DNA of 64,000 nucleotides, from positions 3,472,001 to 3,536,000 of the forward strand of contig NZ_CP125655.1 in NCBI RefSeq assembly GCF_030053835.1. The letters are read 5' to 3'. Of the stretch, positions 1-8,100 are shown piece after piece. Both the position numbers and the translations under genes were made by a program. The stretch comes from Cellulomonas sp. ES6. Its GTDB lineage: Bacteria; Actinomycetota; Actinomycetes; Actinomycetales; Cellulomonadaceae. The notes below the pieces were generated by a model. It did not search any database. It had not been told where the DNA came from and worked only from the letters and a program-made list of their open reading frames with translations. Numbering within the stretch: position 1 is the first letter of the stretch; each line of letters begins with the position of its first letter.

Positions 1-100
1 CGGAGTCGAGCTGCGTCTTGAGCCGGCGGCAGTAGCCGCACCAGGTCGTCGAGTACATCGTCACGGTGCCCGCGGCGGGCAGGTCCTGCGTGGTGGTCAT
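1..100 (-). CDS. mrx1: Mycoredoxin (glutaredoxin-like), 5' part only
   Basis: Mycoredoxin reduces mycothiol-mixed disulfides in the actinobacterial cytosol. Only the first 33 codons are inside the window; the rest lies beyond base 1. Reading the minus strand from ATG at 100-98 gives a short lead, a beta strand (TVTMYST) and the redox motif WCGYC with cysteines at residues 21 and 24, followed by RRLKTQL, typical of Mrx1/glutaredoxin-type thioredoxin folds. It is divergent from uvrD2, as I recall for mycobacterial mrx1. The 119-bp spacer contains three GGTC tetranucleotides near 112-124. The family call rests on the active site plus the neighbours; the missing C-terminal half prevents checking the cis-proline. 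Confidence 0.85.
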   Translation of the reverse strand, partial: MTTTQDLPAAGTVTMYSTTWCGYCRRLKTQLDS

Positions 101-219
101 CGTCAGCCTTCGTCGGTCGGTCGGTCGTGCCACCGGGGCAACGCCGGGGGGCCGCGTCATCTTCCCGGGCCTGGGGACGACGGCGCGACCTGTCGGTGCG
201 GGGTGCGAGGATCGGGGCG

Positions 220-2289
220 ATGCCTGCCGACGACCTGCTCGACGCCCTCGACCCCGACCAGCGCGAGGTCGCCCGTGCGCTGACCGGGCCGGTGTGCGTG
301 CTCGCGGGCGCGGGGACGGGCAAGACGCGCGCCATCACCCACCGCATCGCGTACGGCGTGCGGACGGGCGCGTACGCGCCGACCAGCGTGCTCGCGGTGA
401 CGTTCACCGCGCGCGCCGCGGGCGAGATGCGCACCCGGCTGCGGGACCTCGGCGTCGCGGGCGTCCAGGCGCGGACGTTCCACTCCGCCGCGCTGCGCCA
501 GCTCCGCTACTTCTGGCCGAAGGTCGTGGGCGGGGCCGTGCCGTCCGTCCTCGCCCAGAAGGCGCCCGTGGTCGCCGACGCCTGCCACCGGCTGGGCCTG
601 GCGGTGGACCGCGTCTCGGTGCGGGACCTCGCGTCGGAGATCGAGTGGGCCAAGGTCTCGCGCATCACCGCCGAGGACTACGTGCGCGCGGCAGCCGCCG
701 CGGACCGGCCCGCGCCGGCGGGGCACGACCACCACGCGGTCGCGCGGCTCATCACGGCGTACGAGGACGCCAAGGACGCGCGCGGCGTCATGGACATGGA
801 GGACATCCTCTGGCTGCTCGCCGGGATGCTGGTCGAGAACGGCGCCGTCGCCGACGAGGTGCGGCGCCAGTACCGCCGGTTCGTCGTCGACGAGTACCAG
901 GACATCTCCCCGCTGCAGAAGTTCCTGCTCGAGCAGTGGCTCGGCGGGCGCGACGAGCTGTGCGTGGTCGGCGACCCGAGCCAGACGATCTACTCGTTCG
1001 CCGGCGCGACGCCGCACTACCTGACGCGGTTCACCGCCGAGCACCCGCAGGCCCAGGTCGTGCGCCTCGTGCGCGACTACCGCTCGACGCCCCAGGTGGT
1101 CGGGCTCGCGAACGAGGTGCTGCGCCGGGCCCCGAAGGACCGCTCCGCGCGCTGGGAGCCGCTGGAGCTCGTCGCTCAGCGGCCGTCGGCGGGCCCGGTC
1201 AGGTTCGCCGTGTACGACGACGACGAGGCGGAGGCCGCCGGCGTCGCGACCCGCATCGGGCGGCTGGTCGCCGCCGGGACGCGGCCCAGCGAGATCGCGG
1301 TGCTGTACCGCACCAACGCGCAGTCCGAGGCGTTCGAGCAGGCGCTCGCCGCGGTGGGCATCGGGTACGTGCTGCGTGGCGGCGAGCGGTTCTTCGCCCG
1401 GCAGGAGGTCCGCGACGCGATCGTGAGGCTGCGCGGCGCGGCGCTCGCGGCGGACCCGGAGACCCCGATGCCGGAGACCGTCCGCGACGCGCTGCGGTCC
1501 GCCGGCTGGTCCGACGAGCCGCCCGCGGCGCGCGGTGCGTCGCGCGAGCGGTGGGACACCCTGCACGCGCTGGTGGCGCTCGCGGACGACCTCGCGGCGG
1601 CCGCCGGGCGCACCGGCGGAACGGCGACCGTCGCCGACCTCGTCGCGGACCTCGACGAGCGCGCGGCCGCGCAGCACGCCCCCACCGTCGAGGGCGTGAC
1701 GCTCGCCTCGCTGCACGCCGCCAAGGGCCTCGAGTGGGACGCCGTGTTCCTCACGGGCCTGTCCGAGGGGCTGGTCCCGTGGGCGTCGGCCGACACGGCG
1801 GGCGACGTCGCGGAGGAGCGGCGGCTGCTCTACGTCGGCATCACCCGCGCCCGCGCGCACCTGGAGCTCTCGTACGCGCGGTCGCGCACGCCGGGCGGGC
1901 GGGCCACGCGCCGCCGCTCCCGGTTCCTGGACGGCCTGTGGCCGCAGGAGGGCCGCGCGCGGTTCGGCGACGGACGGGCCCGGTCGGCCCCGCGCCTCAC
2001 CGGGGACGCGGACCCCGAGCTGCTCGCCTCGCTGCACGCGTGGCGCGCCGACCTCGCGCGCCGCACGTCGAAGCCGTCGTACACGGTGCTCGGCGACGCG
2101 ACCCTCGCGGCGATCGCGGAGCTGCGGCCGTCGAGCGTGCCCGAGCTCGCGCGCGTGCAAGGGATCGGGCCGGCGAAGATCGACCGGTACGGGCCGGAGC
2201 TGCTCGCGCTCGTCGCCGGGCGCGGCGGCGGAGCGGGTGCGTCCGGGGCCTCCGGAGCCCCGGCGGACGGTGTGACGACGTCGCGCTGA
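220..2289 (+). CDS. uvrD2: ATP-dependent DNA helicase UvrD2 (SF1, HRDC)
   Basis: Superfamily 1 3'-5' DNA helicase of the actinobacterial UvrD2 type, about 689 residues. Helicase motifs appear in order: Walker A GAGTGKTR (residues 30-37), Walker B VDEYQD, motif III GDPSQTIYSFAGA, motif V SLHAAKGLEWD, and motif VI EERRLLYVGITRAR. The last ~75 residues form an HRDC-like domain ending in a helix-hairpin-like VQGIGPAKIDRYG. I chose ATG 220 (MPADDLLDALDPDQREVARAL) because the frame upstream looks non-coding and helicase homology begins directly after it. It sits between a divergent mycoredoxin and whiB7, the classic order. The role is DNA repair or recombination; UvrD2 is essential in mycobacteria by published work. 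Confidence is high for the family. Confidence 0.95.
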   Translation: MPADDLLDALDPDQREVARALTGPVCVLAGAGTGKTRAITHRIAYGVRTGAYAPTSVLAVTFTARAAGEMRTRLRDLGVAGVQARTFHSAALRQLRYFWPKVVGGAVPSVLAQKAPVVADACHRLGLAVDRVSVRDLASEIEWAKVSRITAEDYVRAAAAADRPAPAGHDHHAVARLITAYEDAKDARGVMDMEDILWLLAGMLVENGAVADEVRRQYRRFVVDEYQDISPLQKFLLEQWLGGRDELCVVGDPSQTIYSFAGATPHYLTRFTAEHPQAQVVRLVRDYRSTPQVVGLANEVLRRAPKDRSARWEPLELVAQRPSAGPVRFAVYDDDEAEAAGVATRIGRLVAAGTRPSEIAVLYRTNAQSEAFEQALAAVGIGYVLRGGERFFARQEVRDAIVRLRGAALAADPETPMPETVRDALRSAGWSDEPPAARGASRERWDTLHALVALADDLAAAAGRTGGTATVADLVADLDERAAAQHAPTVEGVTLASLHAAKGLEWDAVFLTGLSEGLVPWASADTAGDVAEERRLLYVGITRARAHLELSYARSRTPGGRATRRRSRFLDGLWPQEGRARFGDGRARSAPRLTGDADPELLASLHAWRADLARRTSKPSYTVLGDATLAAIAELRPSSVPELARVQGIGPAKIDRYGPELLALVAGRGGGAGASGASGAPADGVTTSR

Positions 2290-2335
2290 GGGGGCCGGAC
2301 GGGGGACCTGCGGGTCCCGCCGGAAGTTTCTCCGG

Positions 2336-2373
2336 TAATTCGGTTGTGCGCCCCGGGCGGGCCCCTCTACGGT
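2336..2373 (+). promoter_or_regulatory. whiB7 promoter with WhiB7-type AT element
   Basis: An AT-rich TAATT (2336-2340) stands three bases upstream of a -35 TTGTGC (2344-2349), followed by an 18-bp spacer and a -10 TACGGT (2368-2373). WhiB7-dependent promoters are known to need an AT-rich stretch just upstream of the -35, bound by the AT-hook. The arrangement therefore fits autoregulated transcription of whiB7 about 400 bp ahead of its start codon. Confidence 0.75.
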
Positions 2374-2442
2374 GATCGAGTCCTGATGGAAGGCCGCGCT
2401 GTGCGAGCAGCCGGCCCGCGAACCCGGAGGAGGTGAGGTGCG

Positions 2443-2646
2443 GTGAAGATCATGATCAACGAGATCGGCGTGGGCGCGTTCGCGCTGCCGTACCTGGCAC
2501 CGACCCCCGGCACGCACCAGGGGACCACTGTGTCCGCCGCCGTCCGCGGCACCGGCTTCGGCCCGGCGCTCGGCGGCGCTCCCCGGCTGCGCAAGCGCGA
2601 TCTGTCGCTCGCCCCCGACTCCCTCCCTGGAGGTCCGGTCATCTGA
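2443..2646 (+). CDS. whiB7 leader upstream ORF (67 aa)
   Basis: Small ORF inside the whiB7 leader. It begins at GTG 2443 behind a strong GGAGGAGG ribosome site (2427-2434); ATG 2452 in the same frame is an alternative. The peptide starts MKIMINEIGVGAFALPY and has no recognisable domain. Its stop codon (2644-2646) lies in the loop of a small hairpin and 20 bases before an intrinsic terminator, which is the geometry expected of a translation-sensing attenuator. Known whiB7/wblC leaders in mycobacteria and Streptomyces carry upstream ORFs that couple ribosome stalling to read-through. I infer the same role here. The peptide itself may not matter, only its translation. Confidence 0.7.
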   Translation: MKIMINEIGVGAFALPYLAPTPGTHQGTTVSAAVRGTGFGPALGGAPRLRKRDLSLAPDSLPGGPVI

Positions 2647-2657
2647 GTCGATGACCG
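2636..2657 (+). promoter_or_regulatory. Hairpin enclosing the upstream-ORF stop codon
   Basis: CGGTCAT (2636-2642) pairs perfectly with ATGACCG (2651-2657), leaving an 8-base loop that contains the TGA of the upstream ORF. A terminating ribosome would melt it. The TCCGGT at 2634-2639 can alternatively pair with ACCGGA at 2680-2685 inside the next hairpin, giving a possible antiterminator fold. Confidence 0.55.
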
Positions 2658-2665
2658 AGCCGACC

Positions 2666-2704
2666 AGGCCGTGGAGTCCACCGGATTCCACGGCCTTCGT
2701 CCTT
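2666..2704 (+). terminator. whiB7 attenuator (intrinsic terminator-like hairpin)
   Basis: AGGCCGTGGA (2666-2675) is exactly complementary to TCCACGGCCT (2687-2696). The helix continues inward with G-T, T-A, C-G and C-G pairs to a 3-base loop, 14 pairs in all, and is followed by a T-rich tail (TCGTCCTTCT). A second hairpin CTCCCG-CTG-CGGGAG follows at 2705-2719. Both precede the whiB7 ribosome site, so in the basal state transcription could stop here. Confidence 0.75.
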
Positions 2705-2780
2705 CTCCCGCTGCGGGAGGGGCGAGACGCGGGATCCACCCGCTCCCTCGTCTCACCTCGTCAGTCATCAGGAGGACACC

Positions 2781-3128
2781 GTGCGGCTCACCACGCTGCT
2801 CGACACGGTCAACCAGGGCGGTTCCGGACCCTGGCCCCCCGCCGAGAACGCCAGCGCCGCCGACGTGCAGTTCGACGCCCTCGTCGCCGGGCTCATCCCG
2901 TGCCGGTCGAACGACCCGGAGCTCTGGTTCGCCGAGCGCACCGCCGAGGTCGAGCAGGCCAAGGCGCTGTGCCGGACCTGCCCGCTGCTCGAGGGCTGCC
3001 TCGCCGGCGCCGTGGAGCGCCAGGAGCCGTGGGGCGTCTGGGGCGGGGAGGTCTTCGTCGGTGGCCAGGTCGTCGCCGTCAAGCGCGGCCGCGGCCGGCC
3101 CCGCAAGGACGCCAGCCCGGCGGCCTGA
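2781..3128 (+). CDS. whiB7: WhiB7 redox-responsive antibiotic-resistance regulator
   Basis: Iron-sulfur transcription factor that acts with the primary sigma factor to switch on intrinsic resistance to ribosome-targeting drugs. The 115-residue protein has four cluster cysteines (C41, C64, C67, C73 in the pattern C-x22-C-x2-C-x5-C), the WhiB beta-turn EPWGVWGGE (82-90), and a C-terminal AT-hook RGRPRK (104-109) that distinguishes WhiB7 from other WhiB proteins. The GTG start is set by AGGAGG at 2770-2775. The upstream promoter carries the AT-rich element the AT-hook would recognise, and a long leader with an upstream ORF and attenuator controls read-through. Its position beside uvrD2 agrees with the identification. 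Confidence 0.95.
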   Translation: MRLTTLLDTVNQGGSGPWPPAENASAADVQFDALVAGLIPCRSNDPELWFAERTAEVEQAKALCRTCPLLEGCLAGAVERQEPWGVWGGEVFVGGQVVAVKRGRGRPRKDASPAA

Positions 3129-3150
3129 GAACCGGCGGCCGTCCGCCGTG

Positions 3151-4128
3151 TCACGTCGCGAGGGCGGCGCACCCGCAGTCCGGGTGCGCCGCCCACCGTC
3201 GTCTCCGGGGCTCCACCGCCGGCAGCGCGATCTCGTACCGGGCGCCCGCCGTCCGCGGCGTCCCGCCGTCCAGGTGGGTCAGCACCTCCGCGGTCGCGAG
3301 CCCGGCGGCGACGTGCGCGAGCGCAGCGGGGACGCCCGCGCGGTCGCCCCGCTCGCGGAGGCCGAGCTGGGCGAGCACCAGCGGCCACGCCGGGTCGGCG
3401 TCGGCGTGGTGCAGGTCGAGGCAGCGCACGCACGCCAGCCCGGACCCCGGCCGCACGAACGGCCCCACGAGCGCGTCGGCCTCCCGCAGGACGACCGCCA
3501 GGTGCGGGACGCCGGTGGTCAGCAGGTGCAGCGCGGTGCCGGGGTCGGCGACGTCCGCGGCCACGGTCACGGCGACGTCGGGAGCCGTGCGACCGGCCGG
3601 CCGCAGCCGCACGTGCGGGGCGGCCGCGCGCAGCAGGCCGGCGGCCACCTCGTCCCGGGGCCGGCCGACGTCCGCCTCGCCCGCGCCCGTGCCGACGTCG
3701 GACGGACGGACCGGGGCGGCGTCGTCGAGGACGAGCGCACCGACACCCGCCGCCGCGAGCGACTGCGCCAGGGCGAGGCCCGTGCGACCGAGTCCGGCGA
3801 CGGCCACCGTCGCGCGGGCCCGGGCACGCAGGACGTCCCCGCCGTCCTCGTGCGCGCGGGTCAGGGCGTAGGCGTGCGCGTCCGGCGCCGATGCCGGGGG
3901 CACGCGGGCCTCACGCGGGCGCCGGGGCCGGATCGCGCCGGCCGCGGCGAGGTCCTCGAGCAGCTCGGCGGGCAGCCACGGGTCGAGCCGGCGGTCGCCG
4001 GCGCGTGCCAGCCGGTCCGCCTGCTCCGGCGTCAGTCCGCTGACCCGGACCGCCCAGCGGGTGTCCGTGCCGAGCTGCACCTCGTCCAGTGCGCGCCGGA
4101 CCACGCGGAGCCCCGCTCTGAGCTGCAC
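3151..4128 (-). CDS. ThiF/E1-like adenylyltransferase-fold protein
   Basis: 325-residue protein of the ThiF/MoeB/E1 superfamily. A nucleotide-binding segment VAVAGLGRTGLALAQSLAAAG lies around residue 110, followed by an acidic strand end VLDD. A later CVRCLDLHHADADPAWP stretch resembles the zinc-binding part of the TOMM leader-peptide-binding (cyclodehydratase C-protein-like) branch, and the protein ends with DCGC, so two CxxC/CxC pairs could hold zinc. No YcaO gene or precursor peptide is nearby, so a biosynthetic role is unsupported. A stand-alone paralogue beside whiB7 appears to be an old feature of this locus. Function unknown. Start GTG 4128. Confidence 0.7.
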   Translation of the reverse strand: MQLRAGLRVVRRALDEVQLGTDTRWAVRVSGLTPEQADRLARAGDRRLDPWLPAELLEDLAAAGAIRPRRPREARVPPASAPDAHAYALTRAHEDGGDVLRARARATVAVAGLGRTGLALAQSLAAAGVGALVLDDAAPVRPSDVGTGAGEADVGRPRDEVAAGLLRAAAPHVRLRPAGRTAPDVAVTVAADVADPGTALHLLTTGVPHLAVVLREADALVGPFVRPGSGLACVRCLDLHHADADPAWPLVLAQLGLRERGDRAGVPAALAHVAAGLATAEVLTHLDGGTPRTAGARYEIALPAVEPRRRRWAAHPDCGCAALAT

Positions 4129-4211
4129 GGCGTCCCACCCCCGTCCCGTCGGTCACCACCACGGTGGCACGCGGGACGGGGGGTGGAGCCGTCGTCCACA
4201 GGACGGGTCGG

Positions 4212-4370
4212 TCAGGCCTTGCCGAGGATGCGGTTCAGCTTGGTGCCGCACACCGGGCACGTCGCCTTGGCCATGCGGCGCCCGGACTCGGACACGACGA
4301 CCTCGCCCTCGGCCTGGCGCTTCTCCTTGCACTTCACGCAGTAGAACTCGCCGGCGTAGGTCTCGGCCAT
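4212..4370 (-). CDS. DUF5679 small zinc-ribbon protein
   Basis: 52-residue cytosolic protein with two cysteine pairs, YCVKCK near residue 10 and CPVCG near residue 41, spaced as in a rubredoxin-like zinc ribbon. It matches the actinobacterial DUF5679 family by pattern. The start ATG at 4370 follows a GGAG ribosome site eight bases away. The basic end TKLNRILGKA could touch nucleic acid, but that is a guess. It lies between the ThiF-like gene and a divergent metallopeptidase. No function is known. Confidence 0.8.
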   Translation of the reverse strand: MAETYAGEFYCVKCKEKRQAEGEVVVSESGRRMAKATCPVCGTKLNRILGKA

Positions 4371-4517
4371 GTCGCACTCCTCGTCTCGTGGTGGCACGCC
4401 GGGAGCCCGGCGCCCGGGCCAGTATCCACGCCACCGGGGTGGTCCGGCAGGAGTTCCGGCCCGCCGGACCCGGGACGTCGCTCGATCGCCCGACCCCGAC
4501 CGGCTACCGTGCTGGTC

Positions 4518-5162
4518 GTGCAGCCGTCGAGGGAGCACCACCCGGTGCCGGGCGTCCCGGCTGCCTCGGCCGCGCCCGGAGCCGCGCCGGCCGGCGACCC
4601 GGACCCCCGCCTCGGCCCCGTCGAGGTGCGCCGCTCGCGCCGCCGGTCGCGGACGGTGACGGCCTACCGCGAGGGCGGCCGGACGATCGTCGCCATCCCC
4701 GCCCGGTTCACGCGCGCGCAGGAGCGCGAGTGGGTGCGCCGCATGCTCGACCGGCTCGCCACGCAGGAGCAGCGCCGCCGGCCGTCCGACGACCAGCTCG
4801 TGCGGCGGGCGTCGGAGCTGTCCACGCGCTACCTGGGCGGGCGCGCGGTCCCGTCGAGCGTGCGGTGGTCCGGCAACCAGGGCCGGCGGTGGGGGTCCTG
4901 CACGGTGGCGGACGGCAGCATCCGGCTGTCCGACCGGCTGCGCGGCATGCCGTCGTGGGTGACCGACTACGTGCTGCTGCACGAGCTCGCGCACCTGCTG
5001 CACGCGGGGCACGGGCCGGAGTTCTGGGCCGAGCTGACGACGTACCCGCGCACGGAGCGGGCGCGGGGGTTCCTCGAGGGCTACTCGTTCGCCGAGCGCG
5101 CCCCCGGCGACCCCGTCGACGGGCCGGACGCGGAGCCCGAGCCGGACCCCGAGGCGGACTGA
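4518..5162 (+). CDS. YgjP-type (SprT/DUF45-like) zinc metallopeptidase
   Basis: About 214 residues, with a variable proline/alanine-rich start and then a domain containing SGNQGRRWGSC and the zinc site HELAHLLHAGHGPEFW. H155 and H159 of HELAH and the downstream histidine would be ligands, with E156 as base. This matches the YgjP/DUF45 family of small cytosolic metallopeptidases, whose substrates are mostly unknown. I chose GTG 4518 because a -10-like TACCGT at 4505-4510 lies seven bases upstream, fitting a leaderless message; GTG 4509 in frame would overlap that -10. The acidic C-terminus (PEPDPEAD) is probably disordered. It converges on the STAND gene with only seven bases between. Confidence 0.85.
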   Translation: MQPSREHHPVPGVPAASAAPGAAPAGDPDPRLGPVEVRRSRRRSRTVTAYREGGRTIVAIPARFTRAQEREWVRRMLDRLATQEQRRRPSDDQLVRRASELSTRYLGGRAVPSSVRWSGNQGRRWGSCTVADGSIRLSDRLRGMPSWVTDYVLLHELAHLLHAGHGPEFWAELTTYPRTERARGFLEGYSFAERAPGDPVDGPDAEPEPDPEAD

Positions 5163-5169
5163 GCGCCGC

Positions 5170-8100
5170 TCACCGGCAGGCCTGCGGGCGGTCCACCTCG
5201 CCCGCCAGGCGCTCCCACTCGTCGTCGGACAGGGACGTCCCGCGCGCGGCGGTCGCGCAGACCCGGCCGAGCGCCCCCTCGACGGTGAGGTCCCACACCC
5301 GCACCGTGCGGTCCGCGGCCGCCGCGGTGAGGTGCGTGCCGTCGGGGGAGAACTCCACGCCGTACACCGTCCCGTCGGCGCCCGACAGGCTCGCCCAGCG
5401 GGTGGGGTGTGCGGGGTCCGTCACGTCCCACACCCGCACGGTCCCGTCGGTGCGGCCGACGGCCAGCCGGTGCCCGTCCGGGGAGAAGGCGGAGTTGGTG
5501 CCGTAGCCCTCACCCCATCGCAGCGGCGGGCCGAGCGGGTCGGGCGCGGCAGGGTCCTCCACGTCCCACAGCCACACCGTGCCGTCGTTGCCCGTGGCGG
5601 CGACGGTGCGGCCGTCCGGGCTGTACGCGGCGGAGTACACGTAGCCCGCCGGTCCGGTCACGGGGTCGCCCAGCGGTCGCGGGGCGGCGAGGTCGCGGAC
5701 GTCCAGCAGTCGCACGGAGCCCGACAGCACGGCGGCGACCAGCGTGCCGCCGTCGGGGGAGAACGCCACCACGTACACGGCGCCGCCGAGGTCGCCCACC
5801 CGCCCGGTGGGCGTGGCGGGGAGACCGTCCGCGACGCCGCCGGAGAGGTCCCACGTCGTGACGGTCCCGTCGTCGGAGGACGCCGCGAGCCGCGTGCCGG
5901 TCGCGTCGAACGCCACCGTGTCGACCCAGTCGGTGTGGGCGCGCGCGGAGCCGAGCAGCACGGGGGCGCCGGGGTCGCGCAGGTCGTAGGCGTGGATCCC
6001 GCCCGTCGTGTCACCCACGACCGCGATGCCCAGGGCGTCCGAGACGGCCACGGCCCCGTCCAGCCGGGCGCCGCGCGGGGGTGCCGCGGACCCGCGGTGG
6101 CGGGCGCGGGCCGGGTCGGTGACGTCCCAGACGTGGACGCCGTCCGTCGTGCTGGTCACCACCAGCGGTGCGCCGGCCACCGTGCCGAAGGCGCCCTGCC
6201 CGGGGATGGACGCGAACCCGGCGAGCACCGGGCCCGGGTGCACCCACTCGCGCAGCACGCCGTCGGCCCCCGAGGCGTAGACCGCGCCGCCGTCGGGCGA
6301 CCAGCGGGCGGCGAGCAGCGTGGTCGGGCTCGCCGCCCCGCCCGCGACGGCGCCCGTCGCCAGGTCCCAGACCCACAGCCGCTGGTCGGAGCCTGCGGCG
6401 GCCAGCAGCCCGCCGTCCGGGCTGAACGCCACGTCGTTCACCCACGACGCCGGACCGGTGAGCGTCGTGCCCACCTCGGGTGCCGCCGGGTCGCGGGCGT
6501 CCACGACGTGCACCACGCCGGCGGTCGTCCCGGCCGCCAGCGTCGTCCCGTCGGGGGACCACGCGAGGGCGGCGACGGGGGCCTCGCCGAGGGGCGGGCC
6601 CGGGGCGGCGGCGGCCGGGGCGGCGGGGTCGCGGACGTCCCAGAGGGTGAGCGCGCCGGTGGACCCGCCCGCGGCGAGCACGCCGTCCCGGAGCGCCACC
6701 GCCTGGGTGGCGCCGCCGGGCGACACCGGCAGGACGGCGGCGGGCTCGGGCGCCGTCGGGCCGGTGCCGGGGCCGACGGTCCACAGGTGGACGGTCCCGT
6801 CGGACGCGCCCGCCGCGACCACCCCGTCGTCGACGGCTAGGTCGTACAGCGTCGCACCCGCCGCCGGCCCCTCGACGGGCAGCGGCCGGGGGTCGTCCGG
6901 GTCCTCGACCGACCAGGCGCGCAGCAGCCCCGCGTCGCCCCCGGCCAGCAGCCCGCGTCCGTCCGGCGTGAACGCGACCGCGTAGAGCGCGCCGTCGTCG
7001 ACGGGCAGCTCGCCCACCGGGTGCGGCTCGTCGCCCAGCGCCCACAGCGCCACGGCCGACCCGTCGGTGGCCGCCGCGAGCAGCGCGCCGTCGGGGCTGA
7101 CGGCGACGCCGTTGACGAGCGCGCCCACCGACCCGAGCCGGGCGGGGACGGCCGTGCCCGTCGTGGACAGCAGGGCGGACCGTGCCTCGAGGGTGCCGGC
7201 CGTCGCCAGCGCCGCGGCGGCCACCTGCGCGGACAGGTCGGGGTCCGTCGCGGCGAGCGACTGCGCCGTGACCGCGAGCTGCCGGGAGACCGCCAGGTCC
7301 CGCTCCCGCTCCCGGGTCCGGGACTGGGCCGCGGCGGCGCCTGCGAGCACCGCGGTGCTCACCGTGAGCACGGCGAGCCCGGCCGAGAGCACGCGGAGCC
7401 GGCGGGCCGAGCGCCGCTGCGCCGCAGCCTGCCGGTCCCGGGACCCGCGGCTCGCGTCGAGGTACGCGTTCTCGACGGCGGTCGCCGCCCCGCCCCCCGT
7501 GCGCCACGCCAGCGCCGCCTCGAGCTGCACACCGCGCAGCTCGAGGTCGGGGTCGCGGCCCGCGTCATCCCAGTGCCGCGCGGCCTCCGCCAGCCGGCCG
7601 TGCAGCCGCAGCGCCTCCCTGTCGTCCTCGATCCACCCGGCCAGGCGGGGCCACGCCGTGAGCAGCGCCTCGTGCGCCAGGCGGACGTGCCCGCGGTCGG
7701 CGGTGAGCAGGCGCGCGGCGACGAGCGCGTCGACCACCTCCACGGTGGCGGCCCGGCCCGGGGCGTCCGCAACGTCGCCGGCCGCGGACGTGCCCGCGAG
7801 GTCGTCCAGCGCGAGCGGGCGGCCCGCGACGTGGTGGTCGCGCACGTGGACCAGGCCGAGCAGGACGCGCCGGGCGACCGCCAGCCGCTCCGGTGGCCAG
7901 CCCCCGACGACGCCCTCCGCCGTCTGGGCGATCGCCCCGCCCAGGCCGCCCACCGCCCGGTACTGCGCGAGCGTGAGCCGGCGACCGGACGCGGCGCGCC
8001 ACGTCGCGTACAGCGCGTGGGACACCAGCGGCAGCACACCGGGGTCGAGCGTCCCGCGTCCCGCCGCCGAGGCGCCGGACGTCGCGTCGGCGACCAGCAC

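Noticed and set aside
3151..4370. Peptide-natural-product (TOMM) gene cluster.
   Set aside because: No YcaO, dehydrogenase or precursor peptide in the vicinity.
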